The notes below the pieces were generated by a model. That model had not been told where the DNA came from. It did no database searches and saw only the letters and a program-made list of their open reading frames with translations. Both the position numbers and the translations under genes were made by a program. This document shows, one piece after another, positions 27,126 through 35,783 of a stretch of DNA of 64,000 nt; position 1 is the stretch's first letter, and every line of letters begins with the position of its first letter. Source of the DNA: Rhizobium sp. J15 (GTDB lineage: Bacteria > Pseudomonadota > Alphaproteobacteria > Rhizobiales > Rhizobiaceae); assembly GCF_002531825.1 (NCBI RefSeq), contig NZ_NWSX01000007.1, forward strand, positions 62,001 through 126,000. Direction: 5' to 3'.

Positions 27126-28550
27126 TCAGGAGTGGTAAGCGGCTTCGCCGTGGGTCGAAAGGTCGAGACCTTCGCGCTCGGCTTCTACGCTCACGCGCAG
27201 GCCGACGACAACGTCGACGATCTTGTAGAGGATCGCCGAACCGATGCCCGACCACAGCAGCGTCGTCAGCACGCCCTTGGCCTGGTTCCAGACCTGGGTT
27301 GCCGTGCCGGCATAGGTGGCTGCGAAATCGGGCGTCGAATAGTCGACGATGCCTGCGCCGCCGAGCGCCGGATTGACGAGGATGCCGGTGCCGAGAGCGC
27401 CGATGATGCCGCCGACGCAATGGACGCCGAAGACGTCGAGGCTGTCGTCGTAGTTGACCTTGTTCTTCACGACGTCGACGAAGAAGTAGCAGACCGGCGA
27501 GACGACGAGGCCGAGAACGATCGAACCCATCGGGCCGGCAAAGCCTGCCGCCGGGGTAACGGCGACGAGACCGGCGACAGCGCCCGAGGCACCGCCGAGC
27601 ATGGAAGCCTTGCCGCGGGCGAGGCTTTCAACGATGCACCAGGAAACGGCGGCGGCAGCCGTCGCGACGAAGGTGTTGATCATGGCGAGCGATGCGTAGC
27701 CGTTGGCCTCGAGGTTGGAGCCGGCATTGAAGCCGAACCAGCCGACCCACAGCAGCGATGCGCCGACCATGGTGAGCGTCATCGAATGCGGAGCCATGAT
27801 CTCCTTCTTGTAGCCGGTGCGCTTGCCGAGCATGATGGCGCCGACGAGGCCTGCAATACCGGCATTGATGTGGACGACCGTACCGCCGGCGAAGTCGATT
27901 GCGCCGTAGGAGAAGATCAGGCCGGCCGGCGAGGTGTAGGAGCTCGGACCGCCCCAGAACCAGACCATGTGCGCCATCGGGAAGTAGATGAAGGTCACCC
28001 ACAGCACGACGAAGAGCATGACGGCCGAGAACTTCACCCGCTCGGCGAACGCGCCGACGATGAGGCCGGGCGTGATGCAGGCGAAGGTCATCTGGAATAC
28101 GATGAAAGTGTATTCAGGGATGGCAACGCCCTTCGAGAAGGTCTCGACGAGCGACGACGGGTTCACGCCGGCGAGGAACGCCTTGGAGAAGCCGCCGACG
28201 AAGCTGTTCAGCGAGCCGCCGTCGGTGAAGGCGAGCGAATAGCCGTAGGTCACCCAGATCAGCGCCACGACGGCGGTGATCATGAAGACCTGCATCAGCA
28301 CGGAAAGCATGTTCTTGGCGCGCACGAGGCCGCCGTAGAAGAGCGCGAGGCCCGGGATGGTCATCAGAAGGACGAGCGCCGAGGAGACGAGCATCCAGGT
28401 ATTGTCACCCTTCTCCATCGTCAGAGCAGGCGCGGCGGCGGCAGCAGCGGCAGGCGCAGCCTCCTGGGCAAAGGCGACGGCCGGCGCGAGAAGCGCAGCC
28501 GTTGCTGCGCAAACCCGCGCAAAGGTGGAGGAAAACTTCGAGATCGACAT
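27126..28550 (-). CDS. amtB: Ammonium transporter AmtB
   Basis: Inner-membrane ammonium channel, 474 residues. A signal peptide (MSISKFSSTFARVCAATAALLAPAVAFA) is followed by eleven transmembrane segments. The paired pore histidines are in VHINAGIAGLVG and FGVHCVGGIIGALG, and the conserved Asp is in TYGYSLAFTDGG-type context. The start is ATG 28550; the frame extends to 28724 inside glnK without support. It is cotranscribed with glnK, whose product blocks the channel under nitrogen excess. Confidence 0.96.
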   Translation of the reverse strand: MSISKFSSTFARVCAATAALLAPAVAFAQEAAPAAAAAAAPALTMEKGDNTWMLVSSALVLLMTIPGLALFYGGLVRAKNMLSVLMQVFMITAVVALIWVTYGYSLAFTDGGSLNSFVGGFSKAFLAGVNPSSLVETFSKGVAIPEYTFIVFQMTFACITPGLIVGAFAERVKFSAVMLFVVLWVTFIYFPMAHMVWFWGGPSSYTSPAGLIFSYGAIDFAGGTVVHINAGIAGLVGAIMLGKRTGYKKEIMAPHSMTLTMVGASLLWVGWFGFNAGSNLEANGYASLAMINTFVATAAAAVSWCIVESLARGKASMLGGASGAVAGLVAVTPAAGFAGPMGSIVLGLVVSPVCYFFVDVVKNKVNYDDSLDVFGVHCVGGIIGALGTGILVNPALGGAGIVDYSTPDFAATYAGTATQVWNQAKGVLTTLLWSGIGSAILYKIVDVVVGLRVSVEAEREGLDLSTHGEAAYHS

Positions 28551-28578
28551 TGAAAAAAGCTCCTTGGTCTGCCGTTCG

Positions 28579-28935
<357 letters not shown>

Positions 28936-29000
28936 TTATCCTCGGCGCGGAGCCGACTCTCCTTGCCGCTGACGTTCCTGAACAGCGACCGGCGATAGAC

Positions 29001-29018
29001 ATTCAAAGGGCGTGCCAG
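29001..29018 (-). promoter_or_regulatory. Sigma-54 promoter of glnK-amtB
   Basis: On the minus strand CTGGCACG (29018-29011), four bases, then TTGAAT (29006-29001) match the -24/-12 consensus YTGGCACG-N4-TTGCW at all but one key position. Initiation would fall about 70 bases upstream of the glnK ATG. This fits nitrogen control by RpoN and NtrC. Confidence 0.82.
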
Positions 29019-29099
29019 ATTCGAGGCTTGCTGTAACTTATTGAAATATAAAGAATTTATAAAGGAATGCCAATAAACAGGCAAATGATTGGCCAATAA

Positions 29100-29116
29100 G
29101 CGCACAAATAATGCGC
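29100..29116 (-). promoter_or_regulatory. Candidate NtrC upstream activator site
   Basis: GCGCACAAATAATGCGC is a 17-base dyad (GCGCA/TGCGC) about 90 bases upstream of the sigma-54 promoter, the usual enhancer distance. A second dyad TGCC-N8-GGCA lies at 29068-29083. Both resemble NtrC sites only loosely (GCAC-N5-GTGC type). Confidence 0.45.
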
Positions 29117-29139
29117 AAATTTCCAAATATGCACTCTAT

Positions 29140-30024
29140 TTAATCATTTGCCTTTTTCCGAATCAGACCCTCCTGGGCGACGGAAGCGATCAGCACGCCC
29201 GATCGGGTAAAAAGGCTGCCGCGGGTCAGGCCCCTGGCGCCCGAGGCCGATGGGCTGTCCTGCGTATAGAGCAGCCAGTCGTCGAGTTTGCAGGGCCTGT
29301 GGAACCACATGGAATGATCGAGGCTCGCCACCTGCAGGCTCTGATCGAAAATGGAGGTGCCGTGCGCGTAGAGCGAGGTATCGAGCAGCGTCATGTCGGA
29401 GAGATAGGCGAGCACCGCCGCCTGATAGAGCCGGTCGTCGGGGACCGGGCCTGTGGCGCGCACCCAGACGTCCTGCCTCGGGTCGAGCTTCTTGTCGGAA
29501 AAATAATGTGTCAGCGAAACGGGGCGGATCTCGATCGGCCGCTCGCGCTGCCAGTATTTGCGGATCGCCTCCGGCGCATGCGCAAGATACTGCTCCTTGA
29601 TCTGCTGTTCGCCGAGCAGCGTCTCCGGCATCGCCACCTCGGGCATGACGATCTGGTGCTCGAAACCCGGCTCCTCCCCCTGGAAGGAGGCCGACAGCGC
29701 GAAGATCGCCTTGCCGTGCTGGATCGCCACGACACGCCGGGTATTGAAGCTCGATCCGTCGCGGATGCGCTCGACCTGATAGATGATCGGCACCGAGGGA
29801 TCGCCGGGACGCATGAAATAGGCATGCAGTGAATGGACGAAACGCGCGGCCTCGATGGTGCGCTGCGCCGCCATCAGCGCCTGGCCGATCACCTGGCCGC
29901 CGAAGACACGCTGCCAGCCGACCTGCGGGCTGCGGCCGCGGAAGATATCGACCTCGATCGGCTCCAGATCGAGCGTCGAAAGCAGCGTCTCCATCGCCGA
30001 AGGCCCGGTGGTCTCACGCGTCAT
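29140..30024 (-). CDS. tesB: Acyl-CoA thioesterase II TesB
   Basis: Double-hotdog thioesterase that hydrolyses acyl-CoA, 294 residues. Markers are FGGQVIGQALMAAQRTI, HSLHAYFMRPGDPSVPI, the catalytic-region Asp in YLSDMTLLDTSLYAHG, and the conserved SLDHSMWFHRPCKLDDW block near the C-terminus. The start is ATG 30024 (MTRETTGPSAMETLLSTLD). The frame runs open upstream across the divergent ubi gene as an antisense artefact. It is divergent from the FAD hydroxylase, with a perfect 16-base palindrome in between. Confidence 0.94.
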   Translation of the reverse strand: MTRETTGPSAMETLLSTLDLEPIEVDIFRGRSPQVGWQRVFGGQVIGQALMAAQRTIEAARFVHSLHAYFMRPGDPSVPIIYQVERIRDGSSFNTRRVVAIQHGKAIFALSASFQGEEPGFEHQIVMPEVAMPETLLGEQQIKEQYLAHAPEAIRKYWQRERPIEIRPVSLTHYFSDKKLDPRQDVWVRATGPVPDDRLYQAAVLAYLSDMTLLDTSLYAHGTSIFDQSLQVASLDHSMWFHRPCKLDDWLLYTQDSPSASGARGLTRGSLFTRSGVLIASVAQEGLIRKKAND

Positions 30025-30061
30025 TTTGTATGCCTCCCGGCGGTAGGAAGTGAGGTTGCGA

Positions 30062-30077
30062 TGATCTATATAGATCA
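30062..30077. promoter_or_regulatory. Perfect 16-bp palindrome between tesB and ubi hydroxylase
   Basis: TGATCTATATAGATCA is fully self-complementary and lies 32 bases upstream of the hydroxylase ATG and 38 bases upstream of the tesB ATG. It is a candidate operator for a dimeric regulator controlling both divergent genes; no regulator gene is adjacent. The TATA core could also be part of a -10 box. Confidence 0.5.
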
Positions 30078-30108
30078 CATCTGAGGCACAAGGTACGGGA
30101 GCGGCGCG

Positions 30109-31323
30109 ATGCTGGATATGCTGGTTGTGGGCGGGGGTTATGTCGGCCTTTCCGCCGCCGTCGCGGTCAAACAGGCAGCTCCCCATCTCAATGTCGCCGT
30201 CGTCGAAGCGGCCCCTGAGCATGTCTGGAAAGGCGATACGCGCGCCTCCGCCATCATCGCCGCGGCCTCGAAGATGCTCGAAGTCTTCGGCATCTGGAAC
30301 GAGATCGAGCCGGAGGCCCAGCCGATCACCAAGATGATCGTCACCGATTCCAGGACCTCCGACCCGATGCGCCCGGTGTTCCTGACCTTCGACGGCGAAG
30401 TGGAGGAAGGAAGGCCCTTCGCCCACATGATCCCGAACGTCGCCATGGTCGCGGCGCTGCGCGGCCTCTGCGAGCGCCTCGGCATCGAGATCCGTCACGG
30501 GCTGAGCGCCACCGAACTGAAGACGCACGACACCCATGTCACCGTCACGCTTTCCGACGGCAGCCAGCTGGAGACCCGGTTGCTGGTCGCCTGCGACGGC
30601 GTGCGCTCGACGCTGCGCGACCTCGCCGGCATCAAGACCGTCACCTGGGACTACGGCCAGTCCGGCATCGTCGCCACCGTCGAGCACGAGCGGCCGCACG
30701 AAGGCTGCGCCGAGGAGCATTTCCTGCCGGCCGGCCCCTTCGCCATCCTGCCGCTCCGCAACAACCGCTCCTCGCTCGTCTGGACGGAACGGACGCATGA
30801 TGCCGACCGGCTGGTTACCGCCGACGATCTGATTTTCGAAGAAGAACTGGAACGCCGCTTCGGCCACAAGCTCGGAGCGCTGAAACTCGTCGGCGACAAA
30901 CGCGCCTTCCCGCTCGGGCTGACGCTCGCCCGCTCCTTCGTCGCGCCGCGCTTTGCGCTCGCCGGCGACGCCGCCCACGGCATCCACCCGATCTCGGGGC
31001 AGGGCCTCAATCTCGGCTTCAAGGATGTGGCGGCCCTTGCCGAAACCATCGTGGAGGCCGACCGCCTCGGCCTCGATATCGGCTCGATCAACATTCTGGA
31101 GCGCTACCAGACCTGGCGGCGCTTCGATACCTTCCGCATGGGGGTGACGACCGACGTGCTCAACCGGCTCTTCTCCAACGACGCGACGCCGATCCGCATC
31201 GCCCGCGACGTCGGCCTCGGCATCGTCGACCGCCTGCCGCGCCTCAAATCCTTCTTTATCGGCCAGGCGGCGGGAACGACGGCGAAGGACAATCCGCGCC
31301 TGCTGGCCGGCCAGACGATTTAA
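30109..31323 (+). CDS. UbiH/UbiF-family FAD-dependent ubiquinone hydroxylase
   Basis: Aromatic-ring monooxygenase of ubiquinone biosynthesis, 404 residues. It has the N-terminal dinucleotide fold MLVVGGGYVGLSAAVAVKQ, the DG motif LLVACDGVRSTLRDLAG, and the second FAD motif LAGDAAHGIHPISGQGLNLG. These are diagnostic of the UbiH/COQ6 family; which ring position it hydroxylates (alphaproteobacterial UbiL/UbiM/UbiH types) is not decidable from the sequence alone. GGGAG precedes ATG 30109. It is convergent with the UPF0434 gene. Confidence 0.9.
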   Translation: MLDMLVVGGGYVGLSAAVAVKQAAPHLNVAVVEAAPEHVWKGDTRASAIIAAASKMLEVFGIWNEIEPEAQPITKMIVTDSRTSDPMRPVFLTFDGEVEEGRPFAHMIPNVAMVAALRGLCERLGIEIRHGLSATELKTHDTHVTVTLSDGSQLETRLLVACDGVRSTLRDLAGIKTVTWDYGQSGIVATVEHERPHEGCAEEHFLPAGPFAILPLRNNRSSLVWTERTHDADRLVTADDLIFEEELERRFGHKLGALKLVGDKRAFPLGLTLARSFVAPRFALAGDAAHGIHPISGQGLNLGFKDVAALAETIVEADRLGLDIGSINILERYQTWRRFDTFRMGVTTDVLNRLFSNDATPIRIARDVGLGIVDRLPRLKSFFIGQAAGTTAKDNPRLLAGQTI

Positions 31324-31328
31324 GGAAG

Positions 31329-31517
31329 CTATTCGTCGAGGCGCCGGGCCTCAGACACCAGCATGATCGGAATGCCGTCACGGATCGGATAGGCAAGCTG
31401 CGCCTTTTCCGAAACGAGTTCATTGTGCTCGCGATCATAGGAAAGCCGCCCCTTCGAGAGCGGGCACACCAAAAGTTCGAGCAGTTTCGGATCGACGCGG
31501 CTGAGTTTTTCGTCCAT
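31329..31517 (-). CDS. UPF0434 / Trm112-like protein
   Basis: A 62-residue protein of the YcaR/Trm112 family: [20 protein letters not shown], then [19 protein letters not shown]. Only one of the usual four zinc-binding cysteines is present (LLVCPLSKG), which is normal for many rhizobial members. Trm112-type proteins activate methyltransferases; the bacterial partner is unknown. It lies 9 bases downstream of the Lon-domain gene on the same strand, so it is probably cotranscribed. Confidence 0.88.
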   Translation of the reverse strand: MDEKLSRVDPKLLELLVCPLSKGRLSYDREHNELVSEKAQLAYPIRDGIPIMLVSEARRLDE

Positions 31518-31526
31518 GGCCGAAGT

Positions 31527-32198
31527 TTACTGCAGAACCGTGTCGGAGTCACCGAAGACCCGCGCCAGCACGATCTCGGTAATGGCGATCAGCGTCTCCG
31601 CCCGCGTCTTCAGATCGGGCGCCTCGAGCAGCGCCTGCTTTTCCGCCGGCCCGAAGGGCGACATCATGGCGAGCGAATTGACGAGCGTCAGATTGCTCGC
31701 CCGCTCGACGCTCTCCCAATCGGCCTCCAGCTTGTTGGCATCGAGATAGGCCTTGAAGGCCGTCAGAAGCGCCGTGCGATCGACGGCCTCCTCCTCGTTC
31801 TCGGCCGAGAGGTCGGCGATGAAGGGGGCGATGCGGAAGGTCCGGAAAGGATCGCCCGTCACTTTCTCCTCCAGCAGCCGGAAGCGGCAAACCCCCGTCA
31901 GCGAGACGATATAGCGCCCGTCGCCGGTCTCGGCGAAGGAGGTGATGCGGCCAAGGCAGCCGACGCTGGCGAGACTGTGCTCGCCGCCCTTGTCCTCGTG
32001 CTCGCCGAGCGCCGGCTGCACCATGCCGATCAGCCGGTTTCCGGCAAGGGCCGAATCCAGCATCGTCAGATAGCGCGGCTCGAAGATGTTGAGAGGAAGT
32101 TGCCCGGCCGGCAGGAGAAGAGCACCGGTCAGGGGGAAGACGGCGATAGCATCAGGCAGATCGCCCGGCTTCAGGTATCTGGCATTCCCGACTTGCAT
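31527..32198 (-). CDS. Lon N-terminal (substrate-binding) domain protein
   Basis: A 223-residue stand-alone LON-SB domain without AAA or protease parts: IAVFPLTGALLLPAGQLPLNIFEPRY, VGCLGRITSFAETGDGRYIVSLTGVCRFR, and a C-terminal helical segment. It may bind or recruit unfolded proteins; the function is undefined. ATG 32198 (MQVGNARYLKPGDLPDA) was chosen as the point where family similarity begins; longer starts exist up to 32270. It sits between the thioredoxin/YbbN gene and UPF0434, a conserved rhizobial cluster. Confidence 0.85.
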   Translation of the reverse strand: MQVGNARYLKPGDLPDAIAVFPLTGALLLPAGQLPLNIFEPRYLTMLDSALAGNRLIGMVQPALGEHEDKGGEHSLASVGCLGRITSFAETGDGRYIVSLTGVCRFRLLEEKVTGDPFRTFRIAPFIADLSAENEEEAVDRTALLTAFKAYLDANKLEADWESVERASNLTLVNSLAMMSPFGPAEKQALLEAPDLKTRAETLIAITEIVLARVFGDSDTVLQ

Positions 32199-32288
32199 GA
32201 AACCGTCCCGCATTCTTGTAACGGGCATGCCCGTCTGACGAGAATGTGGTGCCCCCGCCCAAAAACGCAAGGGCCTGATATTGTAAAC

Positions 32289-33266
32289 TTAGGAAAACAG
32301 CATCGCCGAAAGCTTGCGCCGGGCAGCAACCGTCGCCGGATCCTTGAATCCCCAGACCTCGAAGAACTGCAGCAGCTGGCGCCGCGCGCCGTCATCATCG
32401 AAGGCCCGGTCCTTGCGCATGATCTGCAGCAGGTGCTCGGCCGCCTCGTCGCGCCGGCCTTCGACATTGAGGATCTTGGCGAGCTTCAGCCGCGCCTCGT
32501 GATTATCGGGGTTCGCCGCCAGCTCACCTTCGAGCGCGACCGGATCGCCGAGCTTGCGGGCTTCCTCGATCTGATCGAGCTTCTTCAGGACGGCCTGGAT
32601 ACCGGCATCCTTGGCGATCTCCTCCGGCAGATCGGTCAGCGTTTCGCGCGCCCGCTGATGCTGGTTTGCGGCGATCATGCATTCGGCCATCCCCGCAAGC
32701 GCCTTGGCATTTTCGGGGGCGGCCTGCATCACGGCGGCATAAAGCTGGGCGGCCTCGTTGATATTGCCGGCGGCAAGCAGCTCCGCCGCTTCCGCAAGCA
32801 CGGCCTCGATCTCGGCCGCCTCGTCGGCGCCGGCGGGGCCGCCGACGCGGTCGATGAATTGCCGCACCTGGCTCTCCGGCACCGCGCCCATGAAGCCGTC
32901 GGCAGGACGGCCGTTGACGAAGGCGATGACGGCGGGAATGGACTGGATGCCGAGCTGTCCGGCGATCGAGGGATGCTCGTCGATATTCATCTTGACCAGC
33001 TTGACGCGGCCCTGTGCTTCATTGACCACCTTTTCCAGAACGGGCGTCAGCTGCTTGCACGGACCGCACCAGGGCGCCCAGAAATCGACCAGCACCGGCT
33101 GGTTGCGCGAATCTTCGATGACATCCTTGGAAAAATTGGCGGTCGTCGTGTCCTTGATGTGGCTGCCGGCCGCAGCGGCTGCGGGAGCAGGCTGGGCGCC
33201 GAAGCTCGCCGTCGCCGACATCTGATTGCCGAAGGAACTGTTATAGGGGTTGTCGCTGCCGCTCAT
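32289..33266 (-). CDS. Thioredoxin-TPR co-chaperone (YbbN/CnoX type)
   Basis: A 325-residue protein with an N-terminal low-complexity lead (to about 45), a thioredoxin domain with active site WAPWCGPCKQL (about residues 72-82) and cis-Pro IQSIPAVIAF, then tetratricopeptide-like helices (AAELLAAGNINEAAQLYAAV and HEARLKLAKILNVEGRRDEA). The E. coli homologue has SXXC; here the CGPC redox site is complete, so it should be an active oxidoreductase. GGGAGAG precedes ATG 33266. It probably protects proteins from oxidative aggregation. Confidence 0.92.
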   Translation of the reverse strand: MSGSDNPYNSSFGNQMSATASFGAQPAPAAAAAGSHIKDTTTANFSKDVIEDSRNQPVLVDFWAPWCGPCKQLTPVLEKVVNEAQGRVKLVKMNIDEHPSIAGQLGIQSIPAVIAFVNGRPADGFMGAVPESQVRQFIDRVGGPAGADEAAEIEAVLAEAAELLAAGNINEAAQLYAAVMQAAPENAKALAGMAECMIAANQHQRARETLTDLPEEIAKDAGIQAVLKKLDQIEEARKLGDPVALEGELAANPDNHEARLKLAKILNVEGRRDEAAEHLLQIMRKDRAFDDDGARRQLLQFFEVWGFKDPATVAARRKLSAMLFS

Positions 33267-33303
33267 AGGTCTCTCCCGCCGCGCCGATCCTGCCGGCATC
33301 TCT

Positions 33304-33376
33304 GCTAAAGCATGTCGCGTAAAAATATGTAGCGGTTTTGCGATAAGGACATGCGCAAAACCAAAGACTAAAACGC
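33304..33376. repeat. Rhizobial intergenic palindromic repeat
   Basis: Nested dyads: GCATGTC (33310-33316) with GACATGC (33348-33354), and GGTTTTGCG with GCGCAAAACC. The sequence, ending AAACCAAAGACTAAAACGCG, resembles a repeat I know to be frequent in Rhizobium intergenic regions. It lies upstream of the thioredoxin gene start and downstream of the ProX gene. Confidence 0.6.
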
Positions 33377-33426
33377 GGCCGGCAGATCGGAAAGACCGCC
33401 ACGCGCTTCAGCGCTAAAATCGTATG

Positions 33427-33936
33427 TCAGGACGTCACTTTCAAGACAAGCGGCTTATGTCCGGTCGCTTCCATGAAACGGATGAGGTCGCCGCTCGCAA
33501 TCGATGTCGTCGCATCGTTGGTCAACGGATGGCAATTGATGATCTCCTCGCGCATCAGATCGGCATCGAGCACGAAGGTCACGCTTTGGGCGGTATCGTT
33601 GATCGCGCCGAAAGCGGTGACCGCGCCCGGGATGACGCCGAGATATTCCATCAGCTTCTCCGCCCTGCCGAAGGAGACGCGGCCGGACCCGCCGATCAGA
33701 TTGTGCACCTGCTTGAGGTCGACATCGGCATTTTCCTCCACGGTCAGCAGGAAATACCTGTCCTTCTTGTCCTTGATGAAGAGGTTCTTGGTGTGGCCGC
33801 CGGGGATCTCGTCGCGCAGCGCGACCGATTCGGCCACGGTGAAGACAGGCGCATGATCCATCGTCTTATGGGCGATGCCGAGTCCGTCGAGGAAGGCGAA
33901 CAGTTCTTCTCTTGTCTTCGGGGCATTTTCGGACAT
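33427..33936 (-). CDS. ProX/YbaK-type prolyl-tRNA(Ala) deacylase
   Basis: Trans-editing enzyme of 169 residues that hydrolyses mischarged aminoacyl-tRNA. It carries the INS/YbaK-fold segments HAPVFTVAESVALRDEIPGGH, TKNLFIKDKKDRYFLLTVEE and VSFGRAEKLMEYLGVIPGAVTAFG, with the catalytic Lys in TKNLF. The ProXp-ala (PrdX) subtype is likely from length and the PGAVTAFGAIND block. ATG 33936 is chosen from homologues; ATG 33948 is an equal candidate as neither has a clear ribosome binding site. Confidence 0.87.
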   Translation of the reverse strand: MSENAPKTREELFAFLDGLGIAHKTMDHAPVFTVAESVALRDEIPGGHTKNLFIKDKKDRYFLLTVEENADVDLKQVHNLIGGSGRVSFGRAEKLMEYLGVIPGAVTAFGAINDTAQSVTFVLDADLMREEIINCHPLTNDATTSIASGDLIRFMEATGHKPLVLKVTS

Positions 33937-34193
33937 CGGGCAATCCATTGGATGAGATAGGAAAAGGTCGAGGTGTCCTGATTAAGTCCGTCCACAGCAT
34001 TTGGCAATCTTCGCCACCGACGCTCTACCCCCACATTTGCGGCCTTTCCGCCCGTCTCGCACGAGCTCGATAATTTTTCTTCGGCTCTTCGTCATTTCCC
34101 TGTTGCATTTGAAAATCCGTTAGGCCATATAGCGCCCGTCGCCACGAGGCGGCGCCCACGGTCCAACGACTACCCCGGACCGATGCGGATTGA

Positions 34194-34268
34194 GCGGGTG
34201 TAGCTCAGGGGTAGAGCACAACCTTGCCAAGGTTGGGGTCGAGGGTTCGAATCCCTTCGCCCGCTCCA
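34194..34268 (+). tRNA. tRNA-Gly (anticodon GCC)
   Basis: 75 bases with full cloverleaf. The acceptor GCGGGTG pairs with CGCCCGC, the D arm contains AGCTCAGGGGTAGAGC, the anticodon stem CAACC/GGTTG holds loop TTGCCAA (anticodon GCC), and the T arm is GAGGGTTCGAATCCCTTC. CCA is encoded. It decodes GGC and GGT. It is a single tRNA, not in a cluster. Confidence 0.98.
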
Positions 34269-34349
34269 GTTTTCCCAACGTCCATACCGAATACATAGAT
34301 AACAAGCCCGTGCCGAGCGGATTGTCGATTGGCTTTTCCTCCGCGCCCG

Positions 34350-34958
34350 TCAGCGATATTTCGCCGCCAGCAGCGCCGCCAATTCCACACGGCAGTCGAT
34401 AAGCGGGCCGACGTCCTGGCGCGCCTTAGCCATCGCCATGGCGCCGGAATAGCTGGCGATCACCAACGTTGCGAGGCTCTGCGGATTGAGTTCCCGCGCC
34501 CGGTTTTCCCGAACATCCGTCTCGAAACTGGCGGATAGGGCTTCGTGCCAGGCGCCGAATACGACGCTGACCGCCCCGCGCATTTCCACGTCATGCTGGG
34601 AAACTTCCATCGCCATGTTGTTGAGCGGGCACCCGGCGACTCGGCCGTTCTGCGTCAGCTCGCCGATGATGCTTTCGAAGACCGAATCGATCGTGGCCGG
34701 CGTATCCATGCCGGTGTGGAATGGTTCGATCCATGTTTGCCGAACGGCTTCGGATACGCGATCGCGAATGACCGCAAGTCCGAGGTCGCGTTTGACGGGG
34801 AAATGGTGGGCCATTGCGCCGCCGGAAACGGAGGCCCTTTCGCGCAGCTCCAGCATGCCGGTTGCGAGATAACCCTGGGTGACGAAGGCATCATAGGCGG
34901 CATCGACGATCCGGCGGCGGACGCCCTCGGGGTCATTGGTTCTTCTGTTTTCGCTCAT
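34350..34958 (-). CDS. TetR-family transcriptional regulator
   Basis: Repressor of 202 residues. The N-terminal helix-turn-helix (RRRIVDAAYDAFVTQGYLATGML, then ERASVSGGAMAHHFPVKRDL) is typical TetR, and the C-terminal ligand/dimer domain is diverged (QNGRVAGCPLNNMAMEVSQHD, reminiscent of the AcrR-like group with a conserved Cys-Pro-Leu). It is transcribed divergently from the NIPSNAP gene, with two identical-format dyads in the 96-base gap, which suggests it represses both genes. The ligand is unknown. Confidence 0.92.
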   Translation of the reverse strand: MSENRRTNDPEGVRRRIVDAAYDAFVTQGYLATGMLELRERASVSGGAMAHHFPVKRDLGLAVIRDRVSEAVRQTWIEPFHTGMDTPATIDSVFESIIGELTQNGRVAGCPLNNMAMEVSQHDVEMRGAVSVVFGAWHEALSASFETDVRENRARELNPQSLATLVIASYSGAMAMAKARQDVGPLIDCRVELAALLAAKYR

Positions 34959-34993
34959 GATGTCTCAACCGGGTCGGCGCGCAGAATAGCATC

Positions 34994-35022
34994 TTGACAA
35001 AACAGGTCAATTGCCCTGTTCT
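34994..35022 (+). promoter_or_regulatory. Promoter of NIPSNAP gene overlapping operator 1
   Basis: TTGACA at 34994-34999 is a consensus -35 box; 17 bases later TGTTCT (35017-35022) is a poor -10. Operator 1 (35001-35020) lies between and over the boxes, so a bound repressor would block RNA polymerase. Confidence 0.55.
35001..35020. promoter_or_regulatory. TetR-type operator 1
   Basis: AACAGG-N8-CCTGTT, a perfect six-base dyad, in the TetR/NIPSNAP divergent region. An identical-format copy lies 25 bases further on, which makes chance unlikely. Confidence 0.75.
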
Positions 35023-35025
35023 TAA

Positions 35026-35045
35026 AACAGGATGATCGACCTGTT
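35026..35045. promoter_or_regulatory. TetR-type operator 2
   Basis: AACAGG-N8-CCTGTT, same half-sites and spacing as operator 1 but with a different eight-base spacer (ATGATCGA). It ends immediately before the AAGGAA ribosome binding site of the NIPSNAP gene. Confidence 0.75.
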
Positions 35046-35054
35046 AAGGAAACC

Positions 35055-35783
35055 ATGAATCCGCACACCATCTTCGAGCTTCGCCGCTACCGGCTTCTGC
35101 CCGAGGGCAGAGAAGCATTGATCCGTCTGTTCGACCGGGAATTCGTCGAGCCTCAGGAGGCGCTGGGCATGCGCGTCGAAGCGGAATTCCGCGATCTCGA
35201 CGATCCCGATTCCTTCGTGTGGGTTCGGTCCTTCAAGGACATGGAAGCCCGAACGGAGGCGCTCGCATCCTTTTATTCAGGCCCGGTCTGGAAAGAACAT
35301 GGACCCGCCGCCAATGCGACGATGCTCAATTCGGACAATGTCCTGCTCCTGAAGCCGACCGCCGGCGTCGATCCGTTCGCGCATAATCTGCCAAGGGATG
35401 CGGAGGCAGGCCGATCCCGGGCGAAGGGCCTGATCATCGTCAATATCTGCTCGCTCGCGCCTGGAACGGAAGAGGATTTTTCCAGGCTCTTCCGCGACCA
35501 TGCGCTCCCGCTCATTCAAGAGGCCGGTGCGCGCATCGGTGGCTTGTTCGTGACCGAGCGAAGCAGGAACGGCTTTCCCAGGCTGCCGGTTCGCGAGGGC
35601 GAGACTGTGTTCGTCTGGCTTGAATGCCACGCGGATCAGGACAGCCGAACCGCCTATCAGCACCGGTTGCGGCAGAATCCCGTTTGGACGGATGAGATCT
35701 ACCCGCGGATGGACGGCCAGTGCTGGCGGAAGATCGAGGTCGCGCGCCTGACGCCGACGTCGCGGTCGCTTTGCGCCTGGTGA
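35055..35783 (+). CDS. NIPSNAP-family protein, tandem domains
   Basis: A 242-residue cytoplasmic protein with two ferredoxin-like NIPSNAP/dimeric alpha-beta barrel units: residues about 1-100 (TIFELRRYRLLPEGREALIRL, FVWVRSFKDMEAR) and about 125-235 (LIIVNICSLAPGTEEDFSRLF, TVFVWLECHADQDS). Such proteins often assist or catalyse modification of small molecules; the function is unknown here. It lies downstream of twin operators, so TetR control is likely, and 148 bases upstream of the MlrC-type gene, which may be co-regulated. Confidence 0.85.
   Translation: MNPHTIFELRRYRLLPEGREALIRLFDREFVEPQEALGMRVEAEFRDLDDPDSFVWVRSFKDMEARTEALASFYSGPVWKEHGPAANATMLNSDNVLLLKPTAGVDPFAHNLPRDAEAGRSRAKGLIIVNICSLAPGTEEDFSRLFRDHALPLIQEAGARIGGLFVTERSRNGFPRLPVREGETVFVWLECHADQDSRTAYQHRLRQNPVWTDEIYPRMDGQCWRKIEVARLTPTSRSLCAW

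Noticed and set aside
29140..30987. Apparent 615-codon fusion extending tesB upstream
   Set aside because: The extension is antisense to the FAD hydroxylase and unlike any thioesterase; the normal start is ATG 30024.
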